Counted from the stretch's first letter, positions 1-9,522 are shown. The stretch is 64,000 bases of DNA from Arenimonas sp. SCN 70-307 (GCF_001724815.1 NZ_MEDO01000001.1:62001-126000), one strand, 5' to 3'. The notes: generated by a model from the sequence alone, not told the origin. Made by a program: numbers and translations.

Positions 1-28
1 CCTGCGCCGGGCGCCCTGGGCACGGGCC

Positions 29-59
29 AAAAAAAAGCCGGCCACGGGGGCCGGCTTTT
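29..59 (-). terminator. Rho-independent terminator of tRNA-Ala
   Basis: An 11-bp perfect stem (33-43 with 49-59) closes a 5-nt loop. Read on the minus strand it is followed by eight U residues (A tract 29-36). It lies 10 bp beyond the CCA end of the tRNA, so it should end that transcript. Confidence 0.85.
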
Positions 60-69
60 CCTGGATTCG

Positions 70-145
<76 letters not shown>

Positions 146-186
146 ACGGAAGGTCCGGAAATTATAGGGCCATGTCCGGGCGATGG

Positions 187-1275
187 CTAGCCACCGGCCA
201 GCAGCGGCGCCAGCCGGGGTTCCAGCAGCTCGCGTCGCCAGCCTTCGAGGGCCGCCGGCCAGCCGCGGCCGGCGAGCAGGGCCTCGAGGTGCTTGCGCGA
301 GCACAGCAGGCCGTCGGGCAGGTCGAGTTCGGCGGCGAGCGTGGCCACGGCCTGCTGCAGGGCCTTGGTGCGCGCCTTGTCCGGCTCGTCGGCGCCCAGC
401 AGGGGCAGTTCGAGTTCCCCGGGCGACAGCGGCGCCGAGAGGGTGTCCCAGAGTTCGCCGCGGGCCTTGCGCGGGGCCTTGGGGTGGCGGTCGAGGGTGG
501 CGTGGAATTCCGACAGGCTGCGCGGCGGGCGGCGCGCCAGCAGCACCGCCAGCTCGTTGTCGAGCACCCAGCTCTTGGGCCGGTCGCTGCGCCGGGCCTG
601 CACGTCGCGCCAGCGCAGCAGGCGCAGGAGCCGCGCCTGGCCTTCGCGGTCGAGCGTCTGCGCGCTGCGCAGCGACAGGTGCGGCCAGGGCTCGTCGCCC
701 TCGTCGGCGGCGTTGCGCAGGGCGCGTTCGGCGTCCTGGCGCAGCCAGTCGTGGCGGCCGCGGGCGGCGAGCTCGCGGTCGAGGAAGGCGTGCACCGCGT
801 GCAGGTGGCGAACATCGTCGGCGGCGTATTCGCACTGCGATTCGCTCAGCGGCCGGCGCAGCCAGTCCGAACGCGTCTCGCCCTTGGCCAGCTGCACGCC
901 GGTGACCTGCTCGACCAGCTTCTGGTAGCCCAGGCCGGCGCCGAGGCCGCACAGCGCCGCCGCCACCTGGGTGTCGAACAGCGGCGCGGGCAGGGCGCGG
1001 CAGCCGCGCTGCAGGGCCTGCAGGTCCTCGCTGGCGCTGTGCATGAGCTTGGTCACGGACGAGTCGGTGAGCAGCGGGCGCAGCGCGGCGTCCATGCCCT
1101 CGGCCAGCGGATCGACCAGCAGTACCTCGCCCGGCACCGCCAGCTGCACGAGGGCCAGCTGCGGGTAGTAGGTGCGCTCGCGGATGAACTCGGTGTCCAG
1201 CGCCACGAGGGGCTGGCCGGCCCAGCCGGCGAGTCGGGAGGCGAGGGTGTCGGGGTGGTCGATCCAGTGCGTCAC
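187..1275 (-). CDS. rnd: Ribonuclease D
   Basis: A 3'-5' exoribonuclease that trims tRNA precursors and other stable RNAs in the cytoplasm. The 362-residue product begins with a DEDD exonuclease domain: D27/E29 in ALDTEFIRE, an Asp in ASEDLQAL, and the Asp/Tyr site around CEYAADDVRHL. An HRDC domain follows from about residue 205. The length is normal for the family (about 360-375). No ATG lies near the conserved N-terminus; GTG at 1275 starts the protein directly at THWIDHP and is the most reasonable start, although no strong ribosome site is visible. It reads toward the tRNA-Ala gene and is divergent from the FGE-like lipoprotein gene. Confidence 0.93.
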   Translation of the reverse strand: MTHWIDHPDTLASRLAGWAGQPLVALDTEFIRERTYYPQLALVQLAVPGEVLLVDPLAEGMDAALRPLLTDSSVTKLMHSASEDLQALQRGCRALPAPLFDTQVAAALCGLGAGLGYQKLVEQVTGVQLAKGETRSDWLRRPLSESQCEYAADDVRHLHAVHAFLDRELAARGRHDWLRQDAERALRNAADEGDEPWPHLSLRSAQTLDREGQARLLRLLRWRDVQARRSDRPKSWVLDNELAVLLARRPPRSLSEFHATLDRHPKAPRKARGELWDTLSAPLSPGELELPLLGADEPDKARTKALQQAVATLAAELDLPDGLLCSRKHLEALLAGRGWPAALEGWRRELLEPRLAPLLAGG

Positions 1276-1367
1276 GTGCGGTTCGTCGGTTGCCAGGGAC
1301 CGGCACCTTAGCCTAAGTTCGGGTCGCCAGACCGATCCGACGCCAGGCAGGCGCCCGTCCCGAGCCC

Positions 1368-3263
1368 ATGACCACGAATGCGCGAATCCTCCCGGTCGGG
1401 CTGCTGGCCGCCCTGCTGGTGGCGGGCTGCGGCGGCGGCGACGATGCCGGCCAGGCCGGCCCGGGCCCGGCCGCGGCCTCCGTCGACCCCGAAGAACTGG
1501 TGCAAACCGAGGTGGTGCTGGCGCCGCGAGCCAGCGAAGCCGAGGTGCCGCCGTGGACGCCGGTGATCGAAGCCATTCCGGCGAACGGCCTGCGCAAGGC
1601 GCTCTCGCGGGCCGGGGCGCTCGAGAAGGAGGGCCGCTGGCTGGCCGCCCCGGCCGAGGCGACTGGCGAAGTCGAATCGTCCGAACCGGCCCCGCCCGAA
1701 CCCGGCGCACTCGAAATCTACCTCGGCGTACTGGCCGCCGACGCCACCCAGGCCGATGCGCTCGAGGGCGTGGCCCGCGTACTGGCCGCGCTCGAGGCGC
1801 AGGGCCGCGCCGCGCTGGCCGAGGGCCGGTTCGCGGACGCCGAGCAGGTGGAGCGCGTCATCGTCCGCGCCCAGCCCGCGAACGAGGCGCTGGCCGCCTA
1901 CCGCGAGGCGCTGCGCGCGGCACGCCGCGCCCAGGAAAAGGTGCGGCTGGCCGAAGCACGCGAGGCCGCCAACCGCATCTTCCGGCCCGAGGGCCAGGGC
2001 GCCGTGGCGGCGTATCGCGAGGCCCTGTCCGAGTTCGCCGGTTACCTGCCCGCGCAGGATGGCCTGGCGCGACTGCAGGCGCGCCATCTCGATCGTGCCC
2101 TGGCCGCGGCGCAGGAAGGCCGCTATCCGGACTCCGAGCGCCTGCAGGCCGAGGCCGGGCGCATCCTGCCCGGTTCGGCGGCGCTGCAGGACATGCTCGC
2201 GCGCATCGTCGAACTTCGACAGGCGCGCACCGAGACGCTGCTGGCCCAGGGCCATGCGGCGGTGGATGCGCTCGACCTCGAGCTCGCCGGGCGCCGCCTC
2301 GCCGAGGCCGAGCAGGTATCGCTGCAGGCCCAGGGCCTGGACGCGCTGCGCGAGCGCATCGAGCTGGCGCGCCACTACGGCCACTTCCGCCCGGGCCAGG
2401 TCTTCCGCGAGCCGCTGGCCGGCGGCGGCGAAGGCCCCGAGATGGTGGTCCTGCCGCACGGCAGTTTCCTGATGGGCTCGCCCGAGGACGAGCGCGGCCG
2501 CGCCGAGAACGAGGGTCCGCGGCACGAGGTGGCCTTCGGGCGCGGCTTCGCCATGGCCCGCAACGAGGCCACCGTTGCTGATTTCCGCGCCTTCGTCGAG
2601 GCCACCGGCCACCGCAGCCTGGCCACGCGCCGCGGACGCTCGACCGTCTACGACGAGCGCGGCGGCGTGATGGGCGAGCACTCGCGCGTGGACTGGCGCC
2701 GCGATTACGCCGGCAGCCCGGCCGCGCCCAACCTGCCGGTGGTGCACGTGGCCTTCGAGGACGCGCAGGCCTACGCCGCCTGGCTCTCCGCCCAGACCGG
2801 ACAGCGTTATCGCCTGCCCAGCGAAGCCGAGTTCGAATACGCCATGCGAGCCGGCCGCCAGGAAGCCTGGCCCTGGGGCGACGGCCTGCCCACGCGCGTG
2901 GTCGGCAACCTCACCGGCGACGGCGACCAGTCGCGCATCAAGCGCCGCTGGTCCAACGCCATCCCCGGTTACAGCGACGGCCACTGGGGCCCCGCGCCGG
3001 TGCGCAGCTTCCCGGCCGAGGGTTTTGGCACCTTCGACCTGGTGGGCAATGTTTCGGAGTGGGTGCTCGACTGCTGGCACGACAGCTACCGGCGCGCGCC
3101 GCGCGACGGCAGCGCCTGGGTCAATCCGGGCTGCACCGAGCGCGTGGTGCGCGGCGCGTCCTGGGCCAGCTCGATCGACCGCGCGCGTTCGGCCTACCGG
3201 CAGTCGACGCCGGCCGACACGACCAACGCCCGCCTGGGCTTCCGGGTGGTGCGCGAGCTCTGA
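1368..3263 (+). CDS. Lipoprotein with C-terminal FGE/SUMF1-type domain
   Basis: Predicted envelope lipoprotein of 631 residues. The signal peptide ends in a lipobox, LLVAGC, with acyl-Cys 21, followed by a Gly/Asp-rich linker. Residues about 60-340 are Ala/Glu/Arg-rich and helical, resembling TPR-like repeats. A formylglycine-generating-enzyme/sulfatase-modifying fold fills about 345-631 (MVVLPHGSFLMGSPEDE, RLPSEAEFEYAMRAG, LVGNVSEWVLDCW, LGFRVV). The two catalytic cysteines that true FGE carries just after RGGS are absent: here the segment is RGASWASSIDRARSAYR. An active FGE is therefore unlikely, and a binding or scaffold role is inferred. It converges with phaR, with 7 bp between the stop codons. 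Confidence 0.85.
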   Translation: MTTNARILPVGLLAALLVAGCGGGDDAGQAGPGPAAASVDPEELVQTEVVLAPRASEAEVPPWTPVIEAIPANGLRKALSRAGALEKEGRWLAAPAEATGEVESSEPAPPEPGALEIYLGVLAADATQADALEGVARVLAALEAQGRAALAEGRFADAEQVERVIVRAQPANEALAAYREALRAARRAQEKVRLAEAREAANRIFRPEGQGAVAAYREALSEFAGYLPAQDGLARLQARHLDRALAAAQEGRYPDSERLQAEAGRILPGSAALQDMLARIVELRQARTETLLAQGHAAVDALDLELAGRRLAEAEQVSLQAQGLDALRERIELARHYGHFRPGQVFREPLAGGGEGPEMVVLPHGSFLMGSPEDERGRAENEGPRHEVAFGRGFAMARNEATVADFRAFVEATGHRSLATRRGRSTVYDERGGVMGEHSRVDWRRDYAGSPAAPNLPVVHVAFEDAQAYAAWLSAQTGQRYRLPSEAEFEYAMRAGRQEAWPWGDGLPTRVVGNLTGDGDQSRIKRRWSNAIPGYSDGHWGPAPVRSFPAEGFGTFDLVGNVSEWVLDCWHDSYRRAPRDGSAWVNPGCTERVVRGASWASSIDRARSAYRQSTPADTTNARLGFRVVREL

Positions 3264-3270
3264 GCCGCGC

Positions 3271-3765
3271 TCAGCGCGCGCGCGTGCGCGGCGGCCGGCC
3301 GGGCTTGCGCGGCGGCGGGGCGCCGGTGCTGCCGCTGAGGCCCTGCTGGAACGAGCGCCAGAGTTCGAGGTTGCGCTCGGTGAGCTGGTTGAGCAGGGCC
3401 CAGGGCGCCGACTGGCCGACCAGCTGGCCGATCTGTCCGCGCACCTGCTGCTGTTGTTCGAGGAAGAACTGCAGGCTGCGTTCGAGGAAGCTGCCGAGGA
3501 ACCCCTGCATGGAATCGCCGCGGAACCGGATCACCTGGGTGAGCAGCTCGGTGGTGAAGATCGGCTGCCCGTGCTCCTCGTGCTCGGCGATGATCTGCAT
3601 CAGCACGCCGCGGGTGATGTCGTTGCCGCTGCGCGCGTCGCGCACCACGAACGACTCGCCGTCGACGATCAGCTGGCGCACGTCCTCGAGCGTGATGTAG
3701 CTGGAGATGTCGGTGTCGTAGAGGCGGCGGTTCGGGTACTTCTTGATGATGCGGACATGCGACAT
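3271..3765 (-). CDS. phaR: Polyhydroxyalkanoate synthesis repressor PhaR
   Basis: DNA- and PHA-binding repressor controlling granule (phasin/synthase) genes in polymer-storing bacteria. The 164-residue product opens with the family hallmark IIKKYPNRRLYDT within the first 20 residues (PHA accumulation regulator DNA-binding domain, about 5-65). One or two PHB-accumulation repeats follow (FTTELLTQVIRFRGD, about 68-110). The tail is basic and Pro-rich and may add DNA affinity. No PHA synthase gene is in the window. The ATG at 3765 begins at MSHVRI; upstream sequence in the same frame is coding shadow of gluQ. Confidence 0.93.
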   Translation of the reverse strand: MSHVRIIKKYPNRRLYDTDISSYITLEDVRQLIVDGESFVVRDARSGNDITRGVLMQIIAEHEEHGQPIFTTELLTQVIRFRGDSMQGFLGSFLERSLQFFLEQQQQVRGQIGQLVGQSAPWALLNQLTERNLELWRSFQQGLSGSTGAPPPRKPGRPPRTRAR

Positions 3766-3851
3766 GCAGGGCACCGGAAGTTCGCGAAGGCGGGCAGGCT
3801 GGCGAGCATCCCGCACGCGGGGGTGCGATGCAAGCCGCGGCCCGACGGCCT

Positions 3852-4727
3852 TCACCCCGGCTGCACGGGCGCGTTCGCCTCGCGCGGCACCCGGCGGGCG
3901 TCGAAGGCCGCCACCGCGCGCACGAGCGCCAGTCCTGGCGCGCCTTCCGGCCAGGCCGAGGGCGGCTGGCCGAGGAAGGCCCAGGCCGCGCGCAGCGCCG
4001 GCAGAGGGTCGGCCGCGTCCACCGGCAGCGCGGCCAGCGACTTGCCCAGCTTGCGGCCTTCGGCATCGCGCACCAGCGGCAGGTGCGCATAGGCGGGCGT
4101 GGGCAGGCCCAGGCGCTGCTGCAGCAGGATCTGCCGCGGCGTCGAGTCGAGCAGGTCGGCGCCGCGCACCACGTCCGTGATGCCCTGCGCCGCGTCGTCG
4201 ACCACCACCGCCAGCTGGTAGGCCCAGCAGCCGTCGGCGCGGCGCAGGACCACGTCGCCGACGTCGCGGCCCAGGTCCTGCTCGTAGTGGCCCTGGATGC
4301 GGTCGTCGAAGCCCAGGCGGACGTCGGGCACGCGCAGGCGGACGGCCGGCGTGCGGCGCCGGCGCCCGGGCACGCAGGCGCGGTGGATGCCGCCGGCGGC
4401 GGCGAGGTCGGTGCGGCTGCAGTGGCATTCCAAGGCGTCCCCGCGGGCGAGCAGCGTCGCCAGCGCCTGCGCATACAGTGCGCCGCGGGTGGACTGGAAC
4501 GCCGGCGGCTCGTCGGGCAGCAGCCCGAAGGCGGCCAGGGTGGCCAGCTGGCCGGCGGCGGCGCCGGGAACTTCCCGGGGCGGGTCGAGGTCCTCGATGC
4601 GCACCAGCCAGTCGCCGCCCGCCGCCCGGGCGAACAGCCAGCTGCCCAGGGCCGCCACCAGCGAGCCGAAATGCAGGGGTCCGGTGGGCGAGGGCGCGAA
4701 GCGTCCGCGGGGTCGTTGGCTGGTCAC
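3852..4727 (-). CDS. gluQ: Glutamyl-Q tRNA(Asp) synthetase
   Basis: Truncated glutamyl-tRNA-synthetase paralogue that attaches glutamate to queuosine at the wobble position of tRNA-Asp. The 291 residues comprise only the catalytic core: a HIGH-like HFGS at 19-22, IEDLDPPRE in the Rossmann fold, a CHC zinc site followed by HRAC, and a KMSKS-like KLGKS near residue 237. The anticodon-binding domain of GltX is missing, as expected for this family. The gene lies divergent from htpX and upstream of phaR on the minus strand. Confidence 0.95.
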   Translation of the reverse strand: MTSQRPRGRFAPSPTGPLHFGSLVAALGSWLFARAAGGDWLVRIEDLDPPREVPGAAAGQLATLAAFGLLPDEPPAFQSTRGALYAQALATLLARGDALECHCSRTDLAAAGGIHRACVPGRRRRTPAVRLRVPDVRLGFDDRIQGHYEQDLGRDVGDVVLRRADGCWAYQLAVVVDDAAQGITDVVRGADLLDSTPRQILLQQRLGLPTPAYAHLPLVRDAEGRKLGKSLAALPVDAADPLPALRAAWAFLGQPPSAWPEGAPGLALVRAVAAFDARRVPREANAPVQPG

Positions 4728-4802
4728 GACTTGAATTTAACCTGCCTTGCGTACATTTAGAGCCTGAGGGGCGGCGCGGCCGCCCAAAGACGAGAATCCC
4801 CC

Positions 4803-5690
4803 ATGTTCAAGCGCGTCGCCCTGTTCCTCGCCACCAACCTCGCCGTGCTGGTGCTGCTCGGCATCGTGATGAGCGTGCTCGAAAACGTCTTCGGCGTGCG
4901 CCTGGGCAACAACGGCGCCCTGCTGCTGATGGCGGCCCTGTTCGGCTTCGGTGGTTCCTTCATCTCGCTGTCCATCTCCAAGTGGATGGCCAAGCGCACC
5001 ACCGGCATGCACCTGATCACCCAGCCCCGCAACGAGGGCGAGGCCTGGCTGTACGCCACGGTGCAGCGCCAGGCCCAGGCCGCCGGCATCGCCATGCCCG
5101 AGGTGGGCATCTACGACGCCCCGGAGATCAATGCCTTCGCCACCGGCCCGAGCCGCAACAACTCGCTGGTGGCGGTGTCCACCGGCCTGCTGCGGGCGAT
5201 GGACCGCGACGAGGCCGAGGCGGTGCTGGCGCATGAAGTCAGCCACGTCGCCAACGGCGACATGGTGACCATGGCCCTGATCCAGGGCGTGCTCAACACC
5301 TTCGTGATCTTCCTCTCGCGCGTGGTCGGCCGCATCATCGACGCGGCGCTGAGCGGCAACCGCGACGGCGGCACGGGCCCGTTCTACTTCATCACGGTGA
5401 TCGTGCTCGACATCATCTTCGGCATGATCGCCTCGGTGATCGCGATGTGGTTCAGCCGCTGGCGCGAGTTCCGCGCCGACGCCGGCGGCGCCCGCCTGGC
5501 CGGCCGCGAGAAGATGATCGCCGCGCTCGAGAAGCTCTCGCGCACCTACGGCCAGAGCACGCTGCCCAACGAAGTGGCCGCCTTCGGCATCTCCGGTGGC
5601 GTCGGCCACGGCCTGCGCAAGCTGTTCATGACCCACCCGCCGCTCGAGGAGCGCATCCAGGCCCTGCGCAACATGCCCGCCACCCTGTAA
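4803..5690 (+). CDS. htpX: Membrane protease HtpX
   Basis: Inner-membrane M48 zinc metalloprotease that degrades misfolded membrane proteins. It has 295 residues with two N-terminal membrane helices (about 5-25 and 38-58), the zinc motif HEVSH (H144, E145, H148), two further hydrophobic segments at about 160-210, and the third ligand Glu in REFRADAGG. Length and motif order match E. coli HtpX. A TTGAAT/TACATT pair about 45-70 bp upstream is a weak promoter candidate, and I do not see a clear heat-shock sigma-32 promoter. Confidence 0.96.
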   Translation: MFKRVALFLATNLAVLVLLGIVMSVLENVFGVRLGNNGALLLMAALFGFGGSFISLSISKWMAKRTTGMHLITQPRNEGEAWLYATVQRQAQAAGIAMPEVGIYDAPEINAFATGPSRNNSLVAVSTGLLRAMDRDEAEAVLAHEVSHVANGDMVTMALIQGVLNTFVIFLSRVVGRIIDAALSGNRDGGTGPFYFITVIVLDIIFGMIASVIAMWFSRWREFRADAGGARLAGREKMIAALEKLSRTYGQSTLPNEVAAFGISGGVGHGLRKLFMTHPPLEERIQALRNMPATL

Positions 5691-5698
5691 GGGCGGGC

Positions 5699-7774
5699 TC
5701 AGCCGAAGTCGTAGTTCATCTGGGGGCCGGGGGCGGCAAGGAAGTTGCCCTCGACGAAGTCGACGCCCATGCCGAACAGCACGCTCATGGTGCTGGCGTC
5801 CGAGACGAACTCGGCCAGGGCCAGCTTGCCGGCGGCGTGGGCCTTCTCGACGATGGCGCGCACCTGCTTCTGCGCTTCGGCGTTCTTGCCCAGGTCGGCG
5901 ATGAAGCTGCGGTCGATCTTCAGGATCGCCGGGTCGAAGTGCGTGAGCATCTGGAAGGAGTTCAGGCCCGTGCCGAACTGCTCCAGCGCCACCCGGCAGC
6001 CCAGGGCCGACACGGCCTTCTGGAACGACTGCAGCGACTTGAGGTGGGTGAAGACCTTCGACTCCGGGATCTGCAGCACCAGCCGCTCGCCGGCCACGCC
6101 GTGGGCCTTGAGCTGTTCGGCGATGTGGTTCTCCAGGCCGCCCTCGACCAGCGAGGCCGGGGTGATCTTCACGAACAGGTTGGTGGTCTTGCCGGTCTTG
6201 TTGCGCTCGGCGATGACCGCGATGGCGTGGCTGATCACCCAGCGGTCGATGTCGTCGAGCAGGCCGTGCTCCTCGGCGATGGCCAGGTAGGTCATCGGCG
6301 GGATCACTTCGCCGCCCGGGCCCTTCATGCGCAGGTAGACGTCGTAGTTCTCTTCCTCGGCGCCGGTGAGGCTGATGATCGGCTGGTAGTGCAGCACGAA
6401 CTGGTCGCCCACCAGGGCCTCGCGGATGCGCTGCACCCAGGCCTGGATGCGCTCTTCCTCGGCGCGGTCGCGCGCGGCCGGGTCGAAGATCTCGACGCGG
6501 TTGCCGCCCATGCTCTCGCAGGAGGCCAGGCACTGGCCGGACTTGGCCATGACCTGGGTGACCGAGGCGATGCGCTCGCCGATCTGCACGCCGCCGATGC
6601 TCACGCTCAGGCTCAGCGAACGCTCGCCGAGCTCGACGATGTGGCCCTTGAAGGCCTCGCGGATGCGGTTGGCCTGGGCTTCGCTCTGCTTGTGGTCGTG
6701 CGCGCGGCACAGCACGGCGAAGCCGTGGTCGCTCATGCGCGCGGCGACCGTTTCGGCGTCCAGCGCGCCGGCAAGGCGTTCGGCCACGGCCTTGATCAGG
6801 TCGTCGGCCGCGGCCAGGCCGACCTCGGCCATCAGGTTGTCGTAGTGGTCCGGCTCGACCAGCAGCAGGGCCTGGCCGGTCTTGCCGTCGGCGGCGGCGG
6901 CCACGGCGGACTCGAGCTCGGTCATGAAGAACTGGCGGTTGTACAGGCCGGTGAGCGGGTCGCGCTGGCGCAGCGTGTCGAGCTCCTTGACCATGTCGGC
7001 GTCCACCACCTGCTGGCGGAAGACGATCTGCAGGCAGTTCTCGCCCTCGTAGGTGGCCGGGGTGAACTCCATGACCGCGTCGAACACGCTGCCGTCGGTG
7101 CGCTGGGCCTGCAGCTCGAGCTGGCGCGGCGGCGCCTCGCCCTTGCTCATCTTCTTGAGCAGCTGGCGGAAGTCGTCGGCGTGCTGGGGCGCGATCAGGT
7201 CGAGCACCGTCAGGCCCTCGATCTCCTCGAAGTCCTCGAAGCCGAACATCTCCAGGTAGGCGTCGTTGGCGCGGATGTGCATGCCTTCGTGCACGTAGGC
7301 GATCGGGTCGCGCGAGGACGTGATCAGGGCGTCGCAGCGGCGCTCGGTTTCGCGCAGCGAGGCCTCGAGGTGGCGCAGGCCGCGGCGGGCGCCGAGGGCG
7401 GCGAATTCAGCGCGGACCACCGCCTGCACGTGCTCGGCGCGATGGCGGATGACCACGTCGCGGGTGCCGGCGGCCAGCGCCGCCAGCGTGGTCTTTTCAT
7501 CGAGCGTGGTGACCGAGCTGATCACCGGGATGTCCTTGCCCGTGGCGGTGACGCGCTCGACCACGGTGGCCAGCGGCAGGTACTTGGCTTCGAACGAAGC
7601 CAGCACGATGTCGATGTTCTGCCCGGAAAGCAGCTGCACCAGTTCGTCCTCGGATTCCGGGCGCTGCGGACGTACCGCCATGCCGCCGTTACGGAGGTGG
7701 CTGATGAGTTGCTCGGCGTCCTCCAGGCGGTCCTCGACCAGGAGCAGACGGATCACGGCGTCCTGCTGTGCCAT
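5699..7774 (-). CDS. fimX: FimX-like c-di-GMP effector (REC-PAS-GGDEF-EAL, degenerate)
   Basis: Predicted type IV pilus/twitching regulator. Its 691 residues equal the length of Pseudomonas FimX. The order is a REC-like domain (1-120) whose phospho-acceptor position reads LASFEA rather than Asp, a PAS domain (about 150-265), a GGDEF domain (about 270-430) with SDHGF in place of GGDEF, and an EAL domain (about 440-685) with DVYLRM in place of EALLR. All three catalytic sites are therefore lost, as in FimX, where the dead EAL domain is a high-affinity c-di-GMP receptor. The PilZ/PilB partners are not in the window. It converges with htpX, 8 bp between stops. The FimX name is an inference from architecture. 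Confidence 0.82.
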   Translation of the reverse strand: MAQQDAVIRLLLVEDRLEDAEQLISHLRNGGMAVRPQRPESEDELVQLLSGQNIDIVLASFEAKYLPLATVVERVTATGKDIPVISSVTTLDEKTTLAALAAGTRDVVIRHRAEHVQAVVRAEFAALGARRGLRHLEASLRETERRCDALITSSRDPIAYVHEGMHIRANDAYLEMFGFEDFEEIEGLTVLDLIAPQHADDFRQLLKKMSKGEAPPRQLELQAQRTDGSVFDAVMEFTPATYEGENCLQIVFRQQVVDADMVKELDTLRQRDPLTGLYNRQFFMTELESAVAAAADGKTGQALLLVEPDHYDNLMAEVGLAAADDLIKAVAERLAGALDAETVAARMSDHGFAVLCRAHDHKQSEAQANRIREAFKGHIVELGERSLSLSVSIGGVQIGERIASVTQVMAKSGQCLASCESMGGNRVEIFDPAARDRAEEERIQAWVQRIREALVGDQFVLHYQPIISLTGAEEENYDVYLRMKGPGGEVIPPMTYLAIAEEHGLLDDIDRWVISHAIAVIAERNKTGKTTNLFVKITPASLVEGGLENHIAEQLKAHGVAGERLVLQIPESKVFTHLKSLQSFQKAVSALGCRVALEQFGTGLNSFQMLTHFDPAILKIDRSFIADLGKNAEAQKQVRAIVEKAHAAGKLALAEFVSDASTMSVLFGMGVDFVEGNFLAAPGPQMNYDFG

Positions 7775-7863
7775 CCAGGGGCACTCCTTTACGCATCAAT
7801 GGCTTGCACGGGGGGATTGAGACAATACCAGAATGCCGGCGGAGGCAACATCCGGCCTTGGTC

Positions 7864-8886
7864 TCATAGCGGCGTCTTGGAGGGGGCCCCGGGCTCCTCG
7901 CGCACCAGGCGCGGCACCAGGTAGCCCGGCAGGCGGGCGGCGAGGGCGGCCACGAGGGCGCGGGCCTGCTCGTCGGGCACCTCGAAGTGGGCCGTGCCGG
8001 CGACGCGGTCGAGCTGGTGCAGGTAGTAGGGCAGCACCCCGGCCTCGAACAGGCGCGCGGACAGGTCGGCCAGCGCCTCCACCCCGTCGTTGACCCCTCG
8101 CAGCAGCACGGCCTGGTTGAGCAGGTGCACCCCGGCGCCGCGCAGGCGGGCCAGGGCGGCGGCCACGCCGGGGTCGATTTCGTTGCCATGGTTGGCGTGC
8201 ACCACCATCAGCACCGGCCAGGGCAGGCCGCCGAGCCAGGCCATCAGTTCGGCGTCGACGCGCTCGGGCAGCACCACCGGCAGGCGGGTGTGCAGGCGCA
8301 GGCGACGGATGTGCGGCAGCTTGGCCAGTTCGCGGGTGAACTCGGCCAGCTTGGCGGTCGACAGCGACAGCGGGTCGCCGCCCGAGAGCAGCACTTCCCG
8401 GACGTCCGGCGCGCCGGCCAGGTAGTCCAGGGCCTCGCGCCAGCCGCCGGCGGCGGCGGTCTGCTCGGCGTAGGGATAGTGGCGGCGGAAGCAGTAGCGG
8501 CAGTGCACGGCGCAGCTGCCGGTGGCCACCAGCAGCACGCGGCCTTCGTATTTGTGGATGACGCCGGTGCCGGCGCCGGCGGCCAGGTCGCCCACGGCGT
8601 CGAGGCCGAAGCCGGGCACGAGGCGGTCTTCTTCGTCGAGCGGCAGCACCTGGCGCAGCAGCGGGTCGTGCGGGTCGCCGGGGCGCATGCGCGCCACGAA
8701 ACCGCGCGGCACCCGCAGCGGGAACTGGGCCTCGGCGCTGGCCGAGACCCTCCCGGCGAGTTCAGGCAAGCCAAGCAGGGCCAGCAGTTCGGCCGGGTCG
8801 CGCACCGCCTCGCGCCAAAGCTGCTGCCAGCGCGCGGGCGCGGCGCCGGGGGCAGGCTGCGAAGTGGGGGCGGGCGCGGTTATCAT
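7864..8886 (-). CDS. epmB: EF-P beta-lysylation protein EpmB (lysine 2,3-aminomutase family)
   Basis: Radical-SAM enzyme converting (S)-alpha-lysine to (R)-beta-lysine, which EpmA then attaches to EF-P. The 340-residue product carries the cluster motif C125-x3-C129-x2-C132 (CAVHCRYC), then EVLLSGGDPLSLS and MVVHANHGNEID typical of KamA/EpmB. I chose ATG 8886 because an SD-like GGATAAG precedes it by 6 nt and because a TACAAT -10 candidate (complement of 8900-8905) would overlap the other in-frame ATG at 8901. It is divergent from efp, its substrate gene, across a 65-bp shared promoter region. EpmA is not in the window. Confidence 0.95.
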   Translation of the reverse strand: MITAPAPTSQPAPGAAPARWQQLWREAVRDPAELLALLGLPELAGRVSASAEAQFPLRVPRGFVARMRPGDPHDPLLRQVLPLDEEDRLVPGFGLDAVGDLAAGAGTGVIHKYEGRVLLVATGSCAVHCRYCFRRHYPYAEQTAAAGGWREALDYLAGAPDVREVLLSGGDPLSLSTAKLAEFTRELAKLPHIRRLRLHTRLPVVLPERVDAELMAWLGGLPWPVLMVVHANHGNEIDPGVAAALARLRGAGVHLLNQAVLLRGVNDGVEALADLSARLFEAGVLPYYLHQLDRVAGTAHFEVPDEQARALVAALAARLPGYLVPRLVREEPGAPSKTPL

Positions 8887-8897
8887 AAGCGGCTTAT
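8885..8897. promoter_or_regulatory. 13-bp palindrome in the epmB-efp divergent region
   Basis: ATAAGC-G-GCTTAT is a perfect palindrome with a one-base centre. It sits at the epmB start, between the divergent epmB and efp genes. It could be an operator or simply fortuitous; no regulator is implied by the sequence. Confidence 0.3.
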
Positions 8898-8951
8898 CCA
8901 TTGTATCCGGCCAGGCCCCGCGCGGGGTGGCCAAGCACCCAGGAGCTCCGC

Positions 8952-9518
8952 ATGGCCAGCTATGGCATGAACGACGTCAAGAACGGGATGAAGATCATCG
9001 TCAACAATGATCCCTGCGTCATCACCGATACCGAGTACGTCAAGCCGGGCAAGGGCCAGGCCTTCACGCGCGTGAAGTACCGCAACATCAAGAGCGGCCG
9101 CGTGCAGGAAGTGACCATGAAGTCCACCGACTCGCTCGAGGCGGCCGACGTCGTCGACACCGACATGCAGTTCCTCTACGCCGACGGCGAGTACTGGCAC
9201 TTCATGCAGCAGGAAACCTTCGAGCAGGTGCAGGCCGACAAGACCGGCGTCGGCGACGCCGCCAAGTGGCTCAAGGGCGAGGAGCCCTGCGTGGTGACGC
9301 TCTGGAACGGCACGCCGATCCAGGTCACGCCGCCGAACTTCGTCGAGCTCAAGATCGTCGAGACCGACCCGGGCCTGCGCGGCGACACCTCGGGCGGCGG
9401 CGGCAAGCCGGCCACGCTCGAGACCGGCGCGGTGGTGCGCGTGCCGCTGTTCGTCAACCAGGACGAAATCATCAAGGTCGACACCCGCTCGGGCGAGTAC
9501 GTCTCGCGGGTGAAGTAA
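8952..9518 (+). CDS. efp: Elongation factor P
   Basis: Translation factor that binds between the P and E sites and relieves stalls at polyproline. It has 188 residues in the three-barrel KOW/OB/OB arrangement. The modified lysine is K34 in the loop [10 protein letters not shown], exactly the position lysylated by EpmB/EpmA, and epmB lies divergently next door. ATG 8952 follows AGGAG at 8941-8945. The C-terminal signature [10 protein letters not shown] is intact. It is separated from mtaD by 4 bp, so it may be co-transcribed with it. Confidence 0.98.
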   Translation: MASYGMNDVKNGMKIIVNNDPCVITDTEYVKPGKGQAFTRVKYRNIKSGRVQEVTMKSTDSLEAADVVDTDMQFLYADGEYWHFMQQETFEQVQADKTGVGDAAKWLKGEEPCVVTLWNGTPIQVTPPNFVELKIVETDPGLRGDTSGGGGKPATLETGAVVRVPLFVNQDEIIKVDTRSGEYVSRVK

Positions 9519-9522
9519 CCCG

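Noticed and set aside
1308-3080. 590-codon open frame on the minus strand opposite the FGE-like gene
   Set aside because: It is antisense to a protein with a lipobox and clear FGE motifs. The translation shows no family features; long shadow frames are expected at this GC content.
4730-4758. Sigma-32 heat-shock promoter for htpX
   Set aside because: CTTGAA is present, but no CCCCAT-like -10 follows at the required distance.
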